DNA of 64,000 nt from Enterovibrio gelatinilyticus (GCF_028683095.1 NZ_JAJUBC010000010.1:114693-178692); one strand, 5' to 3'. Counted from the stretch's first letter, positions 9,849 to 18,601 are shown. Notes: generated by a model not told the origin, from the sequence alone. Numbers and translations: made by a program.

Positions 9849-11123
9849 TTATTGCTTCTCGGCATCAATCCACGGTGCTATCGCTTCAAGTGTTTTAGCG
9901 ACCGCGCCACGGTTTCTCTCCACCACATTCAGCGCGGTTTCTCCTGCTTGTTGGCATTTCTCTGGGTTGTTCATGAAACCCAATAGCGCATTGGCAATGT
10001 CTGAGGGTGCTTCTTGCACCTCACAAGCGCCGGCTTCAATCAACTGATCGCCAATGACCTGAAAATTAAAGTAGCTTGGGCCTGTGATTTGAGGCTTCCC
10101 AAGGGAAGCGGGCTCCAGCAAGTTGTGCCCACCGAGCTTATCACCCATCAAACTTCCCGCCATAAATGTCACGGTCGATGTGGCAAGCAAGGTCATCATC
10201 TCTCCCATGGTGTCGCCTAAATACACCTGCGTATTGTCATCAATAGGTTGTGACTGACTACGACGTGACAGTGAAAATCCTTTTTGTTCAGCCAGTGCAG
10301 CAACGTCGCCGAAGCGTTCAGGGTGGCGTGGCACCAGCACCATCAACGCATCAGGCTGTTCGGCCAATAGCGCTTGATGAGCTTCAAGCAGAATCTCATC
10401 TTCGCCGGGGTGAGTACTGGCAGCCACCCACACTGGTCGTTGTTTGATTTCTTGCTTCAGCGCAACGACGGCCTCGCTCGTGTTATCAAATTCAGGTAAA
10501 TCAAATTTCACAGAGCCTGATACGGAAACGCGCTTTGAATTGACGCCAAGTTGAACGAAACGATCTGCATCGTCTTGGAACTGGCAAAGAATGTGGTCAA
10601 TATTTTTTGAAAGCAGATTGAACATCGGTTGCACGCGCTGATACCCGCGCATCGACTTTTCCGAAAGGCGAGCATTCATCACGATGATCGGAATTCCGGC
10701 TTTTTTTACCGACGTTAACGTATTCGGCCAAAGCTCGGTTTCCATGATCAACATGGTTTGAGGTTTTACGCGCTTTAAAAAGCCATTCACGGCGAAGGAA
10801 AAGTCGATCGGCATGTATCTGTGTTCCACGCCATCGCCAAGCTTGCTTGCAATCGCAGCACCTGTTGTCGTGGTGGTGGTGACGAGTATCGAAGCGTCTG
10901 GATATGTCTTGCGAAGCGCCAGAATAATCGGTTTTGCGGCAATCACTTCACCGACGGAAACAGCATGAATCCAAATTGGACGTTGGCCTACAAGTGCTGG
11001 CGTTTTTCCAAAATGCTCAACCCAGCGCTTACCAACACGAGGTTTCCCATCTTTGGCGCGATAGAGACCCAGAAGAAGAAAAGGGGCAGCGATGAAAAGT
11101 AAAAGGGTATAAAGAAGGCGCAC
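9849..11123 (-). CDS. waaA: Kdo transferase
   Basis: Transfers Kdo from CMP-Kdo to lipid IVA, the first LPS core step. The 424-residue GT30 enzyme has an N-terminal membrane anchor (LLYTLLLFIAAPFLLLGLY), the conserved IWIHAVSVGEV region, METELWPN and a C-terminal GGHNLLEPASLGKPQITGPS donor site. The presence of kdkA implies a single, phosphorylated Kdo. The start is GTG at 11123 with AAGG upstream. Separated from the gtr-type genes by the hairpin at 11164-11187. Confidence 0.96.
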   Translation of the reverse strand: MRLLYTLLLFIAAPFLLLGLYRAKDGKPRVGKRWVEHFGKTPALVGQRPIWIHAVSVGEVIAAKPIILALRKTYPDASILVTTTTTTGAAIASKLGDGVEHRYMPIDFSFAVNGFLKRVKPQTMLIMETELWPNTLTSVKKAGIPIIVMNARLSEKSMRGYQRVQPMFNLLSKNIDHILCQFQDDADRFVQLGVNSKRVSVSGSVKFDLPEFDNTSEAVVALKQEIKQRPVWVAASTHPGEDEILLEAHQALLAEQPDALMVLVPRHPERFGDVAALAEQKGFSLSRRSQSQPIDDNTQVYLGDTMGEMMTLLATSTVTFMAGSLMGDKLGGHNLLEPASLGKPQITGPSYFNFQVIGDQLIEAGACEVQEAPSDIANALLGFMNNPEKCQQAGETALNVVERNRGAVAKTLEAIAPWIDAEKQ

Positions 11124-11163
11124 ACGAAAACCTTGTTTGGAAAACCTGAGGCTAGTTTACAAC

Positions 11164-11187
11164 AAAGGGCTCGAAATCGAGCCCTTT
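11164..11187 (-). terminator. Likely terminator of the lpxM-to-gtr LPS operon
   Basis: A perfect 10-bp inverted repeat (AAAGGGCTCG / CGAGCCCTTT) with an AAAT/ATTT loop sits 15 bases past the stop of the gtr-type gene; the stem itself ends in TTT. The following T-tract is short (TTTGTTGT). Confidence 0.65.
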
Positions 11188-11201
11188 AGCGGAACAATAG
11201 C

Positions 11202-12497
11202 CTATTTCGATAGCCCTTCATCTATCAAGTATTGCTCCACTTGCCCGACGTAGTCGACTTTATACGAGTATTTGTCACTGTCATGCGCGGCAACAAGGTT
11301 AACGAGAAGAAAGAAGCCAGCCAAAGCGATGAGGCCTTTATTGAAACGAGTGGGCATTGAGATTCGCCATGTTTCTGCTGACACCATGATGGGGATGAGA
11401 GCCAGTGGGAATGTAAGGATCAGATGCCAATATGAAAAGGTAATGGGGGATAGCATGGCGTTGATGATGATGGCCAATACCGTCGCGCCTGCAAACAAGA
11501 GCAGCCAATGTGTGTCATCTGCAATCGGCTTGTCGCGTTTAATTATGGGCTTGATGCTCTTCCATGCACGCCAGTTTACTTTTGCGGAGATCACCACGGT
11601 TGTCGCGCCTACCACATAAAGTAGTGCCTGCCAGCAATACTGAATAGTCATCTGTAGCCAACTGATGGTGGTGATCCAGTCAAAACTGACATCCGTGATC
11701 AGCCGATTTGAAAACATCGTAGAGCCGTAGCGAACCCAATAGAACACTGCTTTAATTACTGGGTAAACATGAACCGCACCATAGCCGATGTAACGATCAC
11801 TTTCTCGACTGATACTCTCGTTAACCATGTATTCCTGAAAATAGGGAATAAGGGATGCGAGAACAACCATGCCACCAATCATGACACCCGCCCAATTAGG
11901 ATGTGCCATTTTACGGTAAAGAAGATAGCAAGAGATGACAGCCAATACTGGCCAAGAGTAATGGAACTGCATCGCGCCGCCAATTGCCAATACATGGAGA
12001 AAGCTAAACGCGAAGGAAGATTGCTCTCGAAGTTTAAATGCTGACCAAAAATGCAATGCCGTAAAAAAACACAAATAGGCAGGGTTGTAGAGCAAGCTGT
12101 CGTACAAAAGCCATGGGTTCAACCAATAGGCGACCATGAATAGAAAGCGGACCGGTTGGCTGAAGACAGATTTCACTACGGCATCAAGCAAAAAGAATGA
12201 GATGACTCGTAGCACGATAATGGTGAGCATCGGTGCCCAAGGGTTATCCCATAACAAGAGTGGAGCCCCGACAATCCAAGCGGATAACGATCCAGGTACA
12301 TTGCCCACAGCACTAGCAGCGTTGCCAAATGCCAGCCAGACATTTTGATAAGCGCCTAGGTAGCCCTTATAGAGCATTTGGGTTTGGTCGCCAGTAAGGA
12401 TTTGATTACTCGCGTACAATATGGCGAGCATTAAGCCTAAGTAGAATCCAGCACGTTGAAGTGAGGGCGCAAAGCGAGTGAAAAAGTCAGGTGTCAT
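11202..12497 (-). CDS. Polytopic membrane protein, putative GT-C-type glycosyltransferase (third gene of a gtr module)
   Basis: A protein of 431 residues with about ten hydrophobic segments spread over its whole length. An acidic loop lies near the N-terminus (LTGDQTQMLYKGYLGAYQNV) after the first membrane helix, in the place where GT-C enzymes that use polyprenyl-phosphate sugars keep their catalytic acidic residue. It directly follows gtrA and gtrB, so by analogy with Gtr(type) proteins it would move the lipid-carried sugar onto LPS on the periplasmic side. ATG 12497 is chosen; a TTG at 12512, two bases downstream of the gtrA stop, would add five residues. No close named relative was recognised; function is inferred from context. 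Confidence 0.7.
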   Translation of the reverse strand: MTPDFFTRFAPSLQRAGFYLGLMLAILYASNQILTGDQTQMLYKGYLGAYQNVWLAFGNAASAVGNVPGSLSAWIVGAPLLLWDNPWAPMLTIIVLRVISFFLLDAVVKSVFSQPVRFLFMVAYWLNPWLLYDSLLYNPAYLCFFTALHFWSAFKLREQSSFAFSFLHVLAIGGAMQFHYSWPVLAVISCYLLYRKMAHPNWAGVMIGGMVVLASLIPYFQEYMVNESISRESDRYIGYGAVHVYPVIKAVFYWVRYGSTMFSNRLITDVSFDWITTISWLQMTIQYCWQALLYVVGATTVVISAKVNWRAWKSIKPIIKRDKPIADDTHWLLLFAGATVLAIIINAMLSPITFSYWHLILTFPLALIPIMVSAETWRISMPTRFNKGLIALAGFFLLVNLVAAHDSDKYSYKVDYVGQVEQYLIDEGLSK

Positions 12498-12513
12498 GAA
12501 GTATCCGTGCAAC

Positions 12514-12915
12514 CTAGTTTGTTGAGGAGTCTGTTTCTCTATATGTCCAAAATCGGTGAATAACGTAAGTCACCAGGGGGATCATAAACACAACCAGCAA
12601 GACGCGTAGATAGCTGTTGGTATCATTGAACAGTTCACTGATCAGTTGTGAGATCACTAACGCAGAGAATTGAACTGCAAAGAAGCGTATTGCATTTTTA
12701 CGTGACAATGATTGTTTAAACACAAACAGTGATTGTACGAAATACGAAAAACCAAATGCGACAAGGAATCCAAAGAGATTTGCGGTTAGTACATTAGCGG
12801 CAAAAAAATGTAGCAACCAGAAGGCAATAGCGACATGTATCAGTGTCGCTATTCCACCGGTTAAGCCGAAACGTATAATCCGGTATTGAAAAAGCTTTTT
12901 CGCGATTGGGTGCAC
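12514..12915 (-). CDS. gtrA: GtrA family flippase
   Basis: A 133-residue GtrA-like protein with four predicted membrane helices. The first holds the family pattern FGLTGGIATLIHVAIAFWLL and the second NLFGFLVAFGFSYFVQS. GtrA proteins are thought to flip undecaprenyl-phosphate-linked glucose or a similar sugar across the inner membrane. The start is a GTG at 12915 that overlaps the gtrB stop by one base, so the genes are translationally coupled. The gtrB-gtrA-membrane protein set matches serotype-conversion modules, but no phage genes are nearby. Confidence 0.87.
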   Translation of the reverse strand: MHPIAKKLFQYRIIRFGLTGGIATLIHVAIAFWLLHFFAANVLTANLFGFLVAFGFSYFVQSLFVFKQSLSRKNAIRFFAVQFSALVISQLISELFNDTNSYLRVLLVVFMIPLVTYVIHRFWTYRETDSSTN

Positions 12916-13865
12916 TATCGACGGTCACTCTCGGGTGTTTTTGAATCACTATCGAGGATATATACAGGTCTTCGTTTGGATTCCATGTACAGTCGTCCGA
13001 TGTACTCCCCCATGACGCCCAGTCCAATTAACTGTATGCCACCAAAGAAAAGAACAATAGTAAGTAGCGATGCATAACCCGGGATATCGACACCAAAAAC
13101 TAAGGTTTTTATGATGATAGATGCACCCAGTATAAATGCGATAGCCGAGAATATAACACCAAGGTAGAGCCAAACACGTAAGGGCGCAGTACTAAAACTG
13201 GTTATCCCTTCCAAGGCAAAATTCCACAGTCGCCAACCGTTAAAACTGCTTTCTCCGGCTGCGCGAGGTTGACGTGCATACTCAACCACTGAGGTTTTGA
13301 AGCCTACCCAAGAAAAGATCCCTTTCATGAATCGCTGGTTTTCTGGTAACAGTTGAATAGCCTGAACGACCCGACGGGTGATGAGCCTAAAGTCTCCTAC
13401 ATTGTCAGGAATTTCGACGTCAGCAATGCTGTTGTGAAATTTGTAGAATAAATTGGCGGTGATTTTTTTTGCCAGTGTATCGCTGCTTCTGTCGATGCGC
13501 TTGGCGACAACAACGTCATAGCCTTTTTGCCACTCTCTAATAAAGTCATGGATGAGCTCAGGCGGGTCTTGCATGTCGGCATCAATAGGGATGATGACGT
13601 CACCTTCGGCATGTTCAAGGCCTGCGGTCAGTGCCGCTTCCTTGCCAAAGTTACGTGAAAGGTTAAGCACGCGAATGTGCTTATCTTTTTCAGCCAGAGC
13701 ATAGAGCACGGTGAGTGTGTCGTCTCGACTTCCATCGTTAACAAATAACAGCTCGTAGCTGAAATTTGTTTCTCCTAATATCTCCGTGATTTTATCTGTG
13801 AAGGTGTGGATAACCTCCTGCTCGTTAAAGCAGGGGCATACGATGGAAATAACTGGCTTGGTCAT
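12915..13865 (-). CDS. gtrB: GtrB-like polyprenyl-phosphate glycosyltransferase
   Basis: A 316-residue GT2 enzyme related to GtrB and dolichol-phosphate sugar synthases; it would charge undecaprenyl phosphate with a sugar from a nucleotide donor. The cytosolic GT-A domain has ISIVCPCFNEQEVI, VNDGSRDDT and the metal-binding IPIDADMQDPPELI. Two C-terminal membrane helices (about 225-255 and 262-290) anchor it. The ATG at 13865 is preferred over one four codons upstream. Sugar identity cannot be read from sequence. Confidence 0.9.
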   Translation of the reverse strand: MTKPVISIVCPCFNEQEVIHTFTDKITEILGETNFSYELLFVNDGSRDDTLTVLYALAEKDKHIRVLNLSRNFGKEAALTAGLEHAEGDVIIPIDADMQDPPELIHDFIREWQKGYDVVVAKRIDRSSDTLAKKITANLFYKFHNSIADVEIPDNVGDFRLITRRVVQAIQLLPENQRFMKGIFSWVGFKTSVVEYARQPRAAGESSFNGWRLWNFALEGITSFSTAPLRVWLYLGVIFSAIAFILGASIIIKTLVFGVDIPGYASLLTIVLFFGGIQLIGLGVMGEYIGRLYMESKRRPVYILDSDSKTPESDRR

Positions 13866-13935
13866 TGAATTCCTCATCCATGTGTCAGTGAACCCATCCG
13901 TTAATGCATTCTAACTACCGAAATTGATAAGACTT

Positions 13936-14814
13936 TTATTGAGTACGTCCTTTATAGTATTGCACTTCTTTTGGTGGGAACACGCGGTCGAGCAATTTAT
14001 TTACTTTACCTTTAATGCTTTTTTCTTTGTAGACAGTCGGCAGCGTGCTTAGCTCCAACGTTTGTACTCGAGCTAAATCTTCTTCAAACGATGACCCTGA
14101 CAATGTTGAAAACATAAAAAAGTCGACGATTTTTGCATTCCAATCCGGCTTGTTGCCCCAGTAGTGACCGATTTGATTTTCTGCGGCGGTTAAGATCGAG
14201 GAGTGTTTGAGGGCGACAGAAAAAGCGAACTGTTCTACTAAACGTCTAGGGCAATCTGTTTTACAGATTTCATCACATATATCGATGGCAAGCGAAATCG
14301 TCTGTTTGGCATGACTACGATGAAGTGCAATGACGCCAGCATTCCACATTTCAGTGTCTTCATTGATGGTGACGCCAGCAAAGGTCTTTCCTTGAAGGGA
14401 TTTCCACATGTTTCGTGGAGTTTTACTTGTCATCCCACAGAGTTTTCCTTCATTTTCATGCATGAAAGATTGCCCTTTGCTTAGTCCGTTAGCAATGACG
14501 TCCATATTCCGCACATAGAAGGTATCTGAGTCAACATAAAGAATGTCTTGCTCGGGGTTACGCAGTGCTGCGGCTTCAATGGCTTTCATTTTTATGCGCC
14601 AAAAAAAGTCATCACTTCCACGCCATTCATTCATGATGTTTTGGTCAATCTCGATAACATCAACACTGTCGCCAAAATACTCATAGTATTTTGGGCGATC
14701 AGTAACAACACAAACCTTAGAGATAAGGTCACTTTTCAAATAAGTGAGAATGGCAAAAGAAGCTTGATAGTGGTTTTCTAAGCGGTCGCCAAAAGTAAGA
14801 AGCGTTAAAATCAT
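13936..14814 (-). CDS. Putative GT-A-fold glycosyltransferase
   Basis: A 292-residue protein with the look of a GT8-like or similar GT-A transferase: an N-terminal strand MILTLLTFGDR, CVVTDRPKYY near 35-44 and a DXD metal site YVDSDTFYV at 93-101. The segment NAGVIALHRS resembles the second conserved block of such enzymes. No signal peptide or membrane helix was seen, so it is probably cytosolic and acts on the LPS core. The ATG at 14814 starts at the first strand; the frame extends eight codons upstream. Located between a GT9 gene and gtrB in the LPS operon. Substrate unknown. Confidence 0.75.
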   Translation of the reverse strand: MILTLLTFGDRLENHYQASFAILTYLKSDLISKVCVVTDRPKYYEYFGDSVDVIEIDQNIMNEWRGSDDFFWRIKMKAIEAAALRNPEQDILYVDSDTFYVRNMDVIANGLSKGQSFMHENEGKLCGMTSKTPRNMWKSLQGKTFAGVTINEDTEMWNAGVIALHRSHAKQTISLAIDICDEICKTDCPRRLVEQFAFSVALKHSSILTAAENQIGHYWGNKPDWNAKIVDFFMFSTLSGSSFEEDLARVQTLELSTLPTVYKEKSIKGKVNKLLDRVFPPKEVQYYKGRTQ

Positions 14815-14898
14815 TCCGTTTATCCGTAAGTTAACCAACCGCAGAAATAGCGAAGAATGAAAGTACCGCCAAGAAATCAGTTACTTTCATTCATCGTG

Positions 14899-15951
14899 TT
14901 ATTTTTCTGCTGTATATGCAGTTGAGATAGTATGAACTATTTGCTCATTGGTAGGAACGGCGCAAGACGCATTCATGACGATATGGTGAATAGGCTCATA
15001 TCTTGGTGTATATCGGAATGGAACTGTGGCATAGAAAATACCGACAGTGGGTGTGTGCGTTGATATTGCAACGTTTCTTACACCCGTATCCGGCGCTACA
15101 ACCAGCTGGGCTTTTGCGCAGAATGTGAGTAATTCCTCCAGAGGGATGCATGGCTGGATTGCAAAATTATCGTAGGTCGTTAGGTGTGAAAGAAAGTCAC
15201 CTTTTTCTGACTCATTGACGCCCTCAAGAAAAACATGCTTAACCTCAGGAAAGGTCTTCACGGCCATTTCCATTAGCGCGATAACCTGATCGTTTTTTAG
15301 CACCTTTCTTGGTTGGGATGCGCCATTAAAGTAAACGAAGTAAGGTTGTTCTGAACTGACGAGCTCCGCGTGATCGGGATAACCAAAGTCGAGGCGTTGT
15401 GCAGGAATATGGCCAAGTAAGCGCAGCATATCTAGCATCGTTTCGACTTCTGGCTGGAGATCAGAGCGAAATACCGCAGCATTGTATAGTGTGCCTTTGA
15501 GCCAAGACTTGTAAGGAAAACCAATCTTTAATTTGGCTTTGTTGAGAATGTTTACCCAGTAAGAGCGGTTAGTTCCCGCCAAATCAAAAATGACATCCTG
15601 ATCGCCCACTTCGCGAAAGTTATTCATTTTATCGCCGAATGACACTTCCCCTTTACGATCTCTGCCGTGCAGAACGACGGTGCGATCTGCAAGATCGGAA
15701 GGCATTCCATATTGATAGGTAGAAAGAGCGACTAACGTAATTTCCGCATTGGGGAAGAACTTGCGCGCTTCGATCAAGAACGGTCGAGTGATAACTTGAT
15801 CACCTAAAGCCGCATGTCTAATGACCGCAATTTTTTTGACCTTATTTGGGTCAAATTCATTATTCAAGTAGTGCTTGGCTGCTTTGGATGCGTAAGCGCC
15901 TTTTTCAAAGCATGCGTATTTTGATGAAATCTTTGGTTGATTAAATTTCAT
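14899..15951 (-). CDS. GT9 family (heptosyltransferase-like) glycosyltransferase
   Basis: A 350-residue GT9 protein with an unusual ~40-residue N-terminal extension before the first Rossmann strand (IAVIRHAALGDQVITRP, about 41-57). The C-terminal donor motif VVAPDTGVRNVAIS departs from the usual H of the HLA-type motif, having RN in place of xH. This may indicate a donor other than ADP-heptose or a divergent heptosyltransferase (WaaQ-like). The start overlaps the waaF end by 11 bases, showing tight coupling in the LPS operon. Confidence 0.8.
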   Translation of the reverse strand: MKFNQPKISSKYACFEKGAYASKAAKHYLNNEFDPNKVKKIAVIRHAALGDQVITRPFLIEARKFFPNAEITLVALSTYQYGMPSDLADRTVVLHGRDRKGEVSFGDKMNNFREVGDQDVIFDLAGTNRSYWVNILNKAKLKIGFPYKSWLKGTLYNAAVFRSDLQPEVETMLDMLRLLGHIPAQRLDFGYPDHAELVSSEQPYFVYFNGASQPRKVLKNDQVIALMEMAVKTFPEVKHVFLEGVNESEKGDFLSHLTTYDNFAIQPCIPLEELLTFCAKAQLVVAPDTGVRNVAISTHTPTVGIFYATVPFRYTPRYEPIHHIVMNASCAVPTNEQIVHTISTAYTAEK

Positions 15952-16996
15952 TGTCTTTCCATCGCGGCGTAGAGATTAAGTCGTGGTATGCGCTAAGTAC
16001 TTGCTGTGGCATTAGCTTATTGAGGCAATCTAAATGTCCAAGTGGGCATTCTCGTTTGAAGCACGGGCGGCATTTGATGTCGGTGTTAACAATTCTCACT
16101 TTATCTGAAAGCGGAGGAGTGTACATGGGGGAGCTTGAGCCATATATCGCTACAATATTGCTGTTGACGGCAGCAGCCACATGCATGAGTCCTGAATCGT
16201 TTGAAAACACAGTGTGGCAAGCCGCAAGCAGATCCACCGCATCTACCAATGAAGTCTCTCCGGCTAAATCAAAGCACATTGATTTTTGATGCTCTGAAAG
16301 AGCACTAACAATGCTTTCTGTGACTGCTTTGTCTTTGGGACCACCGAATAGACATACTTGGTTGCCTTCGGCGATCAATTGTTTGGCGATGTAGGCATAG
16401 TGCTGTTCGGGCCAGCGTTTTGCTGGGCCAAACTCAGCACCAGGGCAGAGGCCAATAATGGGCGAGTGAGAGGCTATACCGAATCGCTGTAGACAGGCAG
16501 CTTGATTCTCTTTGTCAACGTTGAGTGCTGGGTTTGATACGCTCTCGATGTCAACTTCCGATAGCATCGCCTGTTTTGTATGTGCGAGAGCAACATAGCG
16601 CTCTACCATGTATTGGAAGACTTTTCTGTCTGGTCTTAAATCGTTGAGCAGACCAAATCGAAGTTCTCCTTTCCATCCCGTTCGTTTAGGGATTTTAGCA
16701 AATAGCGGGATCAGTGCCGATTTGGCGGAGTTAGGTAACACATAGGCATGATCATAATGTTCTTCACGTAATGATTTGCCCAAGTTCCAACGTTCTGAGA
16801 GATTAAACTGACCGTGTCCGACCGGCATTTCAATTGCGTGGTGAATTTCAGGCATACGCTCAATAATGGGTTTGCACCAAGCAGGTGCGAGCACATCAAT
16901 CAACGCATCGGGATGATGGTCTTTTAAGCGTTTGTAGAGGCTTTGGGACATGACCATGTCGCCTACCCAAGATGGGCCAATTATGAGTATTTTCAT
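15941..16996 (-). CDS. waaF: ADP-heptose-LPS heptosyltransferase II
   Basis: Adds the second L-glycero-D-manno-heptose to the LPS inner core. The 351-residue product has the WaaF signature ILIIGPSWVGDMVMSQSLY at the N-terminus, GLCPGAEFGPAKRWPE in the donor domain and FSNDSGLMHVAAAV. A cysteine-rich C-terminal segment (CRPCFKRECPLGHLDC) is typical of WaaF. ATG at 16996, two bases downstream of the acetyltransferase stop. It belongs to the lpxM-to-gtr operon. Confidence 0.93.
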   Translation of the reverse strand: MKILIIGPSWVGDMVMSQSLYKRLKDHHPDALIDVLAPAWCKPIIERMPEIHHAIEMPVGHGQFNLSERWNLGKSLREEHYDHAYVLPNSAKSALIPLFAKIPKRTGWKGELRFGLLNDLRPDRKVFQYMVERYVALAHTKQAMLSEVDIESVSNPALNVDKENQAACLQRFGIASHSPIIGLCPGAEFGPAKRWPEQHYAYIAKQLIAEGNQVCLFGGPKDKAVTESIVSALSEHQKSMCFDLAGETSLVDAVDLLAACHTVFSNDSGLMHVAAAVNSNIVAIYGSSSPMYTPPLSDKVRIVNTDIKCRPCFKRECPLGHLDCLNKLMPQQVLSAYHDLISTPRWKDNEI

Positions 16997-16998
16997 GG

Positions 16999-17613
16999 TT
17001 AGTACGTTAACTTCTCATCCCAACAAATGTCAGATTTAATGATTTTAGCTGGGTTACCGGCAGCAATACTGTTTGTGGGAACGTCATGAGTGACTACCGC
17101 ATTGATTCCAACGACTGAATGATCACCAATATCATTGCCCTTGAGGACAACTGCGCCATCAGCCAACCACACATGTGAGCCTATCGTAATGCTCTTTGCT
17201 GGATTGATGCGTTCATTTGCGCAGAGAATGTCATGCCCGTCGCTGGTCATCACTTTGACGTTTCGCGAGAACATACAGTTTTCACCGATAGTGAGTGTCG
17301 TGCCATTTTCACGCGCCGAAAGGTAACAGCCCTCTCCAATCACAGAGTGTTTTCCGACAGTGAGGCTGCAGTTGTTGCCATTGATTTCGATATGCACGCC
17401 TTTTAGGTTCGCACCATCGTCAATCATTAACTTATTGCCCGTGCCTTTTATCGAAATATGGCACTGTCGGATCCGTGTTGCGGAGGCAACATTGATCGTG
17501 TTGCCATTTTTGACTTTCACTTTATTGCGAAGAGTGAAAAGGAGACGATTTAATAGGCCACCTTGTCGGGATGTATTCACGTTAGGTGACCTCTTAATAT
17601 AGCTGACTACCAT
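16999..17613 (-). CDS. Hexapeptide-repeat (left-handed beta-helix) O-acetyltransferase
   Basis: A protein of up to 204 residues built mainly from hexapeptide repeats with the isoleucine/valine pattern of LbH acyltransferases, such as IGSHVWLADGAVVLKG and IGDHSVVGINAVVTHDVP, ending IAAGNPAKII. The motif MTSDGHDI supplies the histidine expected at the acetyl-CoA active site. It probably acetylates a sugar of the LPS core. The start at 17613 overlaps the end of lpxM by 20 bases; a later start is possible because the first ~30 residues lack repeat character. Acceptor unknown. Confidence 0.8.
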   Translation of the reverse strand: MVVSYIKRSPNVNTSRQGGLLNRLLFTLRNKVKVKNGNTINVASATRIRQCHISIKGTGNKLMIDDGANLKGVHIEINGNNCSLTVGKHSVIGEGCYLSARENGTTLTIGENCMFSRNVKVMTSDGHDILCANERINPAKSITIGSHVWLADGAVVLKGNDIGDHSVVGINAVVTHDVPTNSIAAGNPAKIIKSDICWDEKLTY

Positions 17614-18535
17614 CCGGTCTTGATCTGAGCAGATTCATGATCCACATATACTGGCCGGGGTCGGATTCCAAAAACTGTTCAATACGTTTGTTCATCATGC
17701 GCGCGTCGGCTTCTTCGCTACCTGTTGGGAACGGTGCGAGTGGTGGTTGCACAATGACTTCAAAATTACCGGTTTCGCGGTTGTATACAGGCATTAGCGG
17801 CACGATTTTCGCTCGGCTGAGTTTTGCCAGTTTACCGAGGCCTGAAAGTGTCGCCTTTTGTGTACCAAAAAGAGGCACGAAGACACTGTATTCAGGGCCG
17901 TGATCTTCATCTGGCAAGTAATAGCCTAAGAACCCTTCACGTACGGATTTGATAAAAGGTTTCACGCCATCACCGCGCTCGTGGGTGCGACCGCCGTACT
18001 TGAGACGTTGCACATTCATCAACCAATCCACGACTCGATTTTTTTGCTTTTTCACCATAGCTGCGACAGGTAAGCCACGCGATGCGAGTTGCACGGCAGG
18101 GTAGTCAATTGCCCAACTGTGCGGCACGAGTAGAATGACCTTTTCACCGTTCTCGACGAGCTCGGTGAGGATTTCCTCGTTACGAAAAAGCGTACGTTTT
18201 TCCAAATAGCGTTTGCTGCGCATCATGATGGTGGCAAAGCCAAGCATCACGCATCCTGCATTAATATAGCTTTGTTCAAGAATGGCGAAACGCTCTTCTT
18301 CTGTTTTTTCTGGAAAACATTCTTGAAGGTTGACGACGGCACGCTTTTTCGCCCGGTTATTCATTTTAACCAGTCGTTTGGCGAGAAACTCTGCGAATTT
18401 GTCACGTAGACGGAAAGGGACAAACGCGAGGATCGCGACAACAAACATCCCTAACCAAGTACCCCAGTAGCGAGGATGCAGGAATGCCCATTCGAATTTG
18501 GGTAGATAAGAAGTGTTGCTTGATTCTTGGCTCAT
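17594..18535 (-). CDS. lpxM: Lipid A late acyltransferase (LpxM/MsbB family)
   Basis: Adds a secondary acyl chain to Kdo-lipid A at the inner membrane. The 313-residue protein has the N-terminal LpxL/LpxM-type FLHPRYWGTWLGM, a membrane helix at about 27-40, and the catalytic H-x4-D as HSWAID at 139-144. The closing segment (QYMWIMNLLRSRP) is also typical of the LpxM branch. It heads the eight-gene LPS operon and is separated from hldD by a terminator. LpxM rather than LpxL is preferred on overall resemblance. Confidence 0.88.
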   Translation of the reverse strand: MSQESSNTSYLPKFEWAFLHPRYWGTWLGMFVVAILAFVPFRLRDKFAEFLAKRLVKMNNRAKKRAVVNLQECFPEKTEEERFAILEQSYINAGCVMLGFATIMMRSKRYLEKRTLFRNEEILTELVENGEKVILLVPHSWAIDYPAVQLASRGLPVAAMVKKQKNRVVDWLMNVQRLKYGGRTHERGDGVKPFIKSVREGFLGYYLPDEDHGPEYSVFVPLFGTQKATLSGLGKLAKLSRAKIVPLMPVYNRETGNFEVIVQPPLAPFPTGSEEADARMMNKRIEQFLESDPGQYMWIMNLLRSRPDGSQLY

Positions 18536-18570
18536 AGAGTCGAAACTACAGATAAATCAGAGGTAAGACG

Positions 18571-18594
18571 AAAAACGGGCCGAGGCCCGTTTTC
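18571..18594 (-). terminator. Rho-independent terminator after hldD
   Basis: On the minus strand ACGGGCCTCGGCCCGT is followed by TTTTT, a few bases past the hldD stop, isolating hldD from lpxM. Confidence 0.8.
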
Positions 18595-18601
18595 CTGCCA
18601 A

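Noticed and set aside
11202..13865. Prophage origin of the gtr genes
   Set aside because: No integrase, attachment-site repeat or structural phage gene flanks them; they are welded into the LPS operon.
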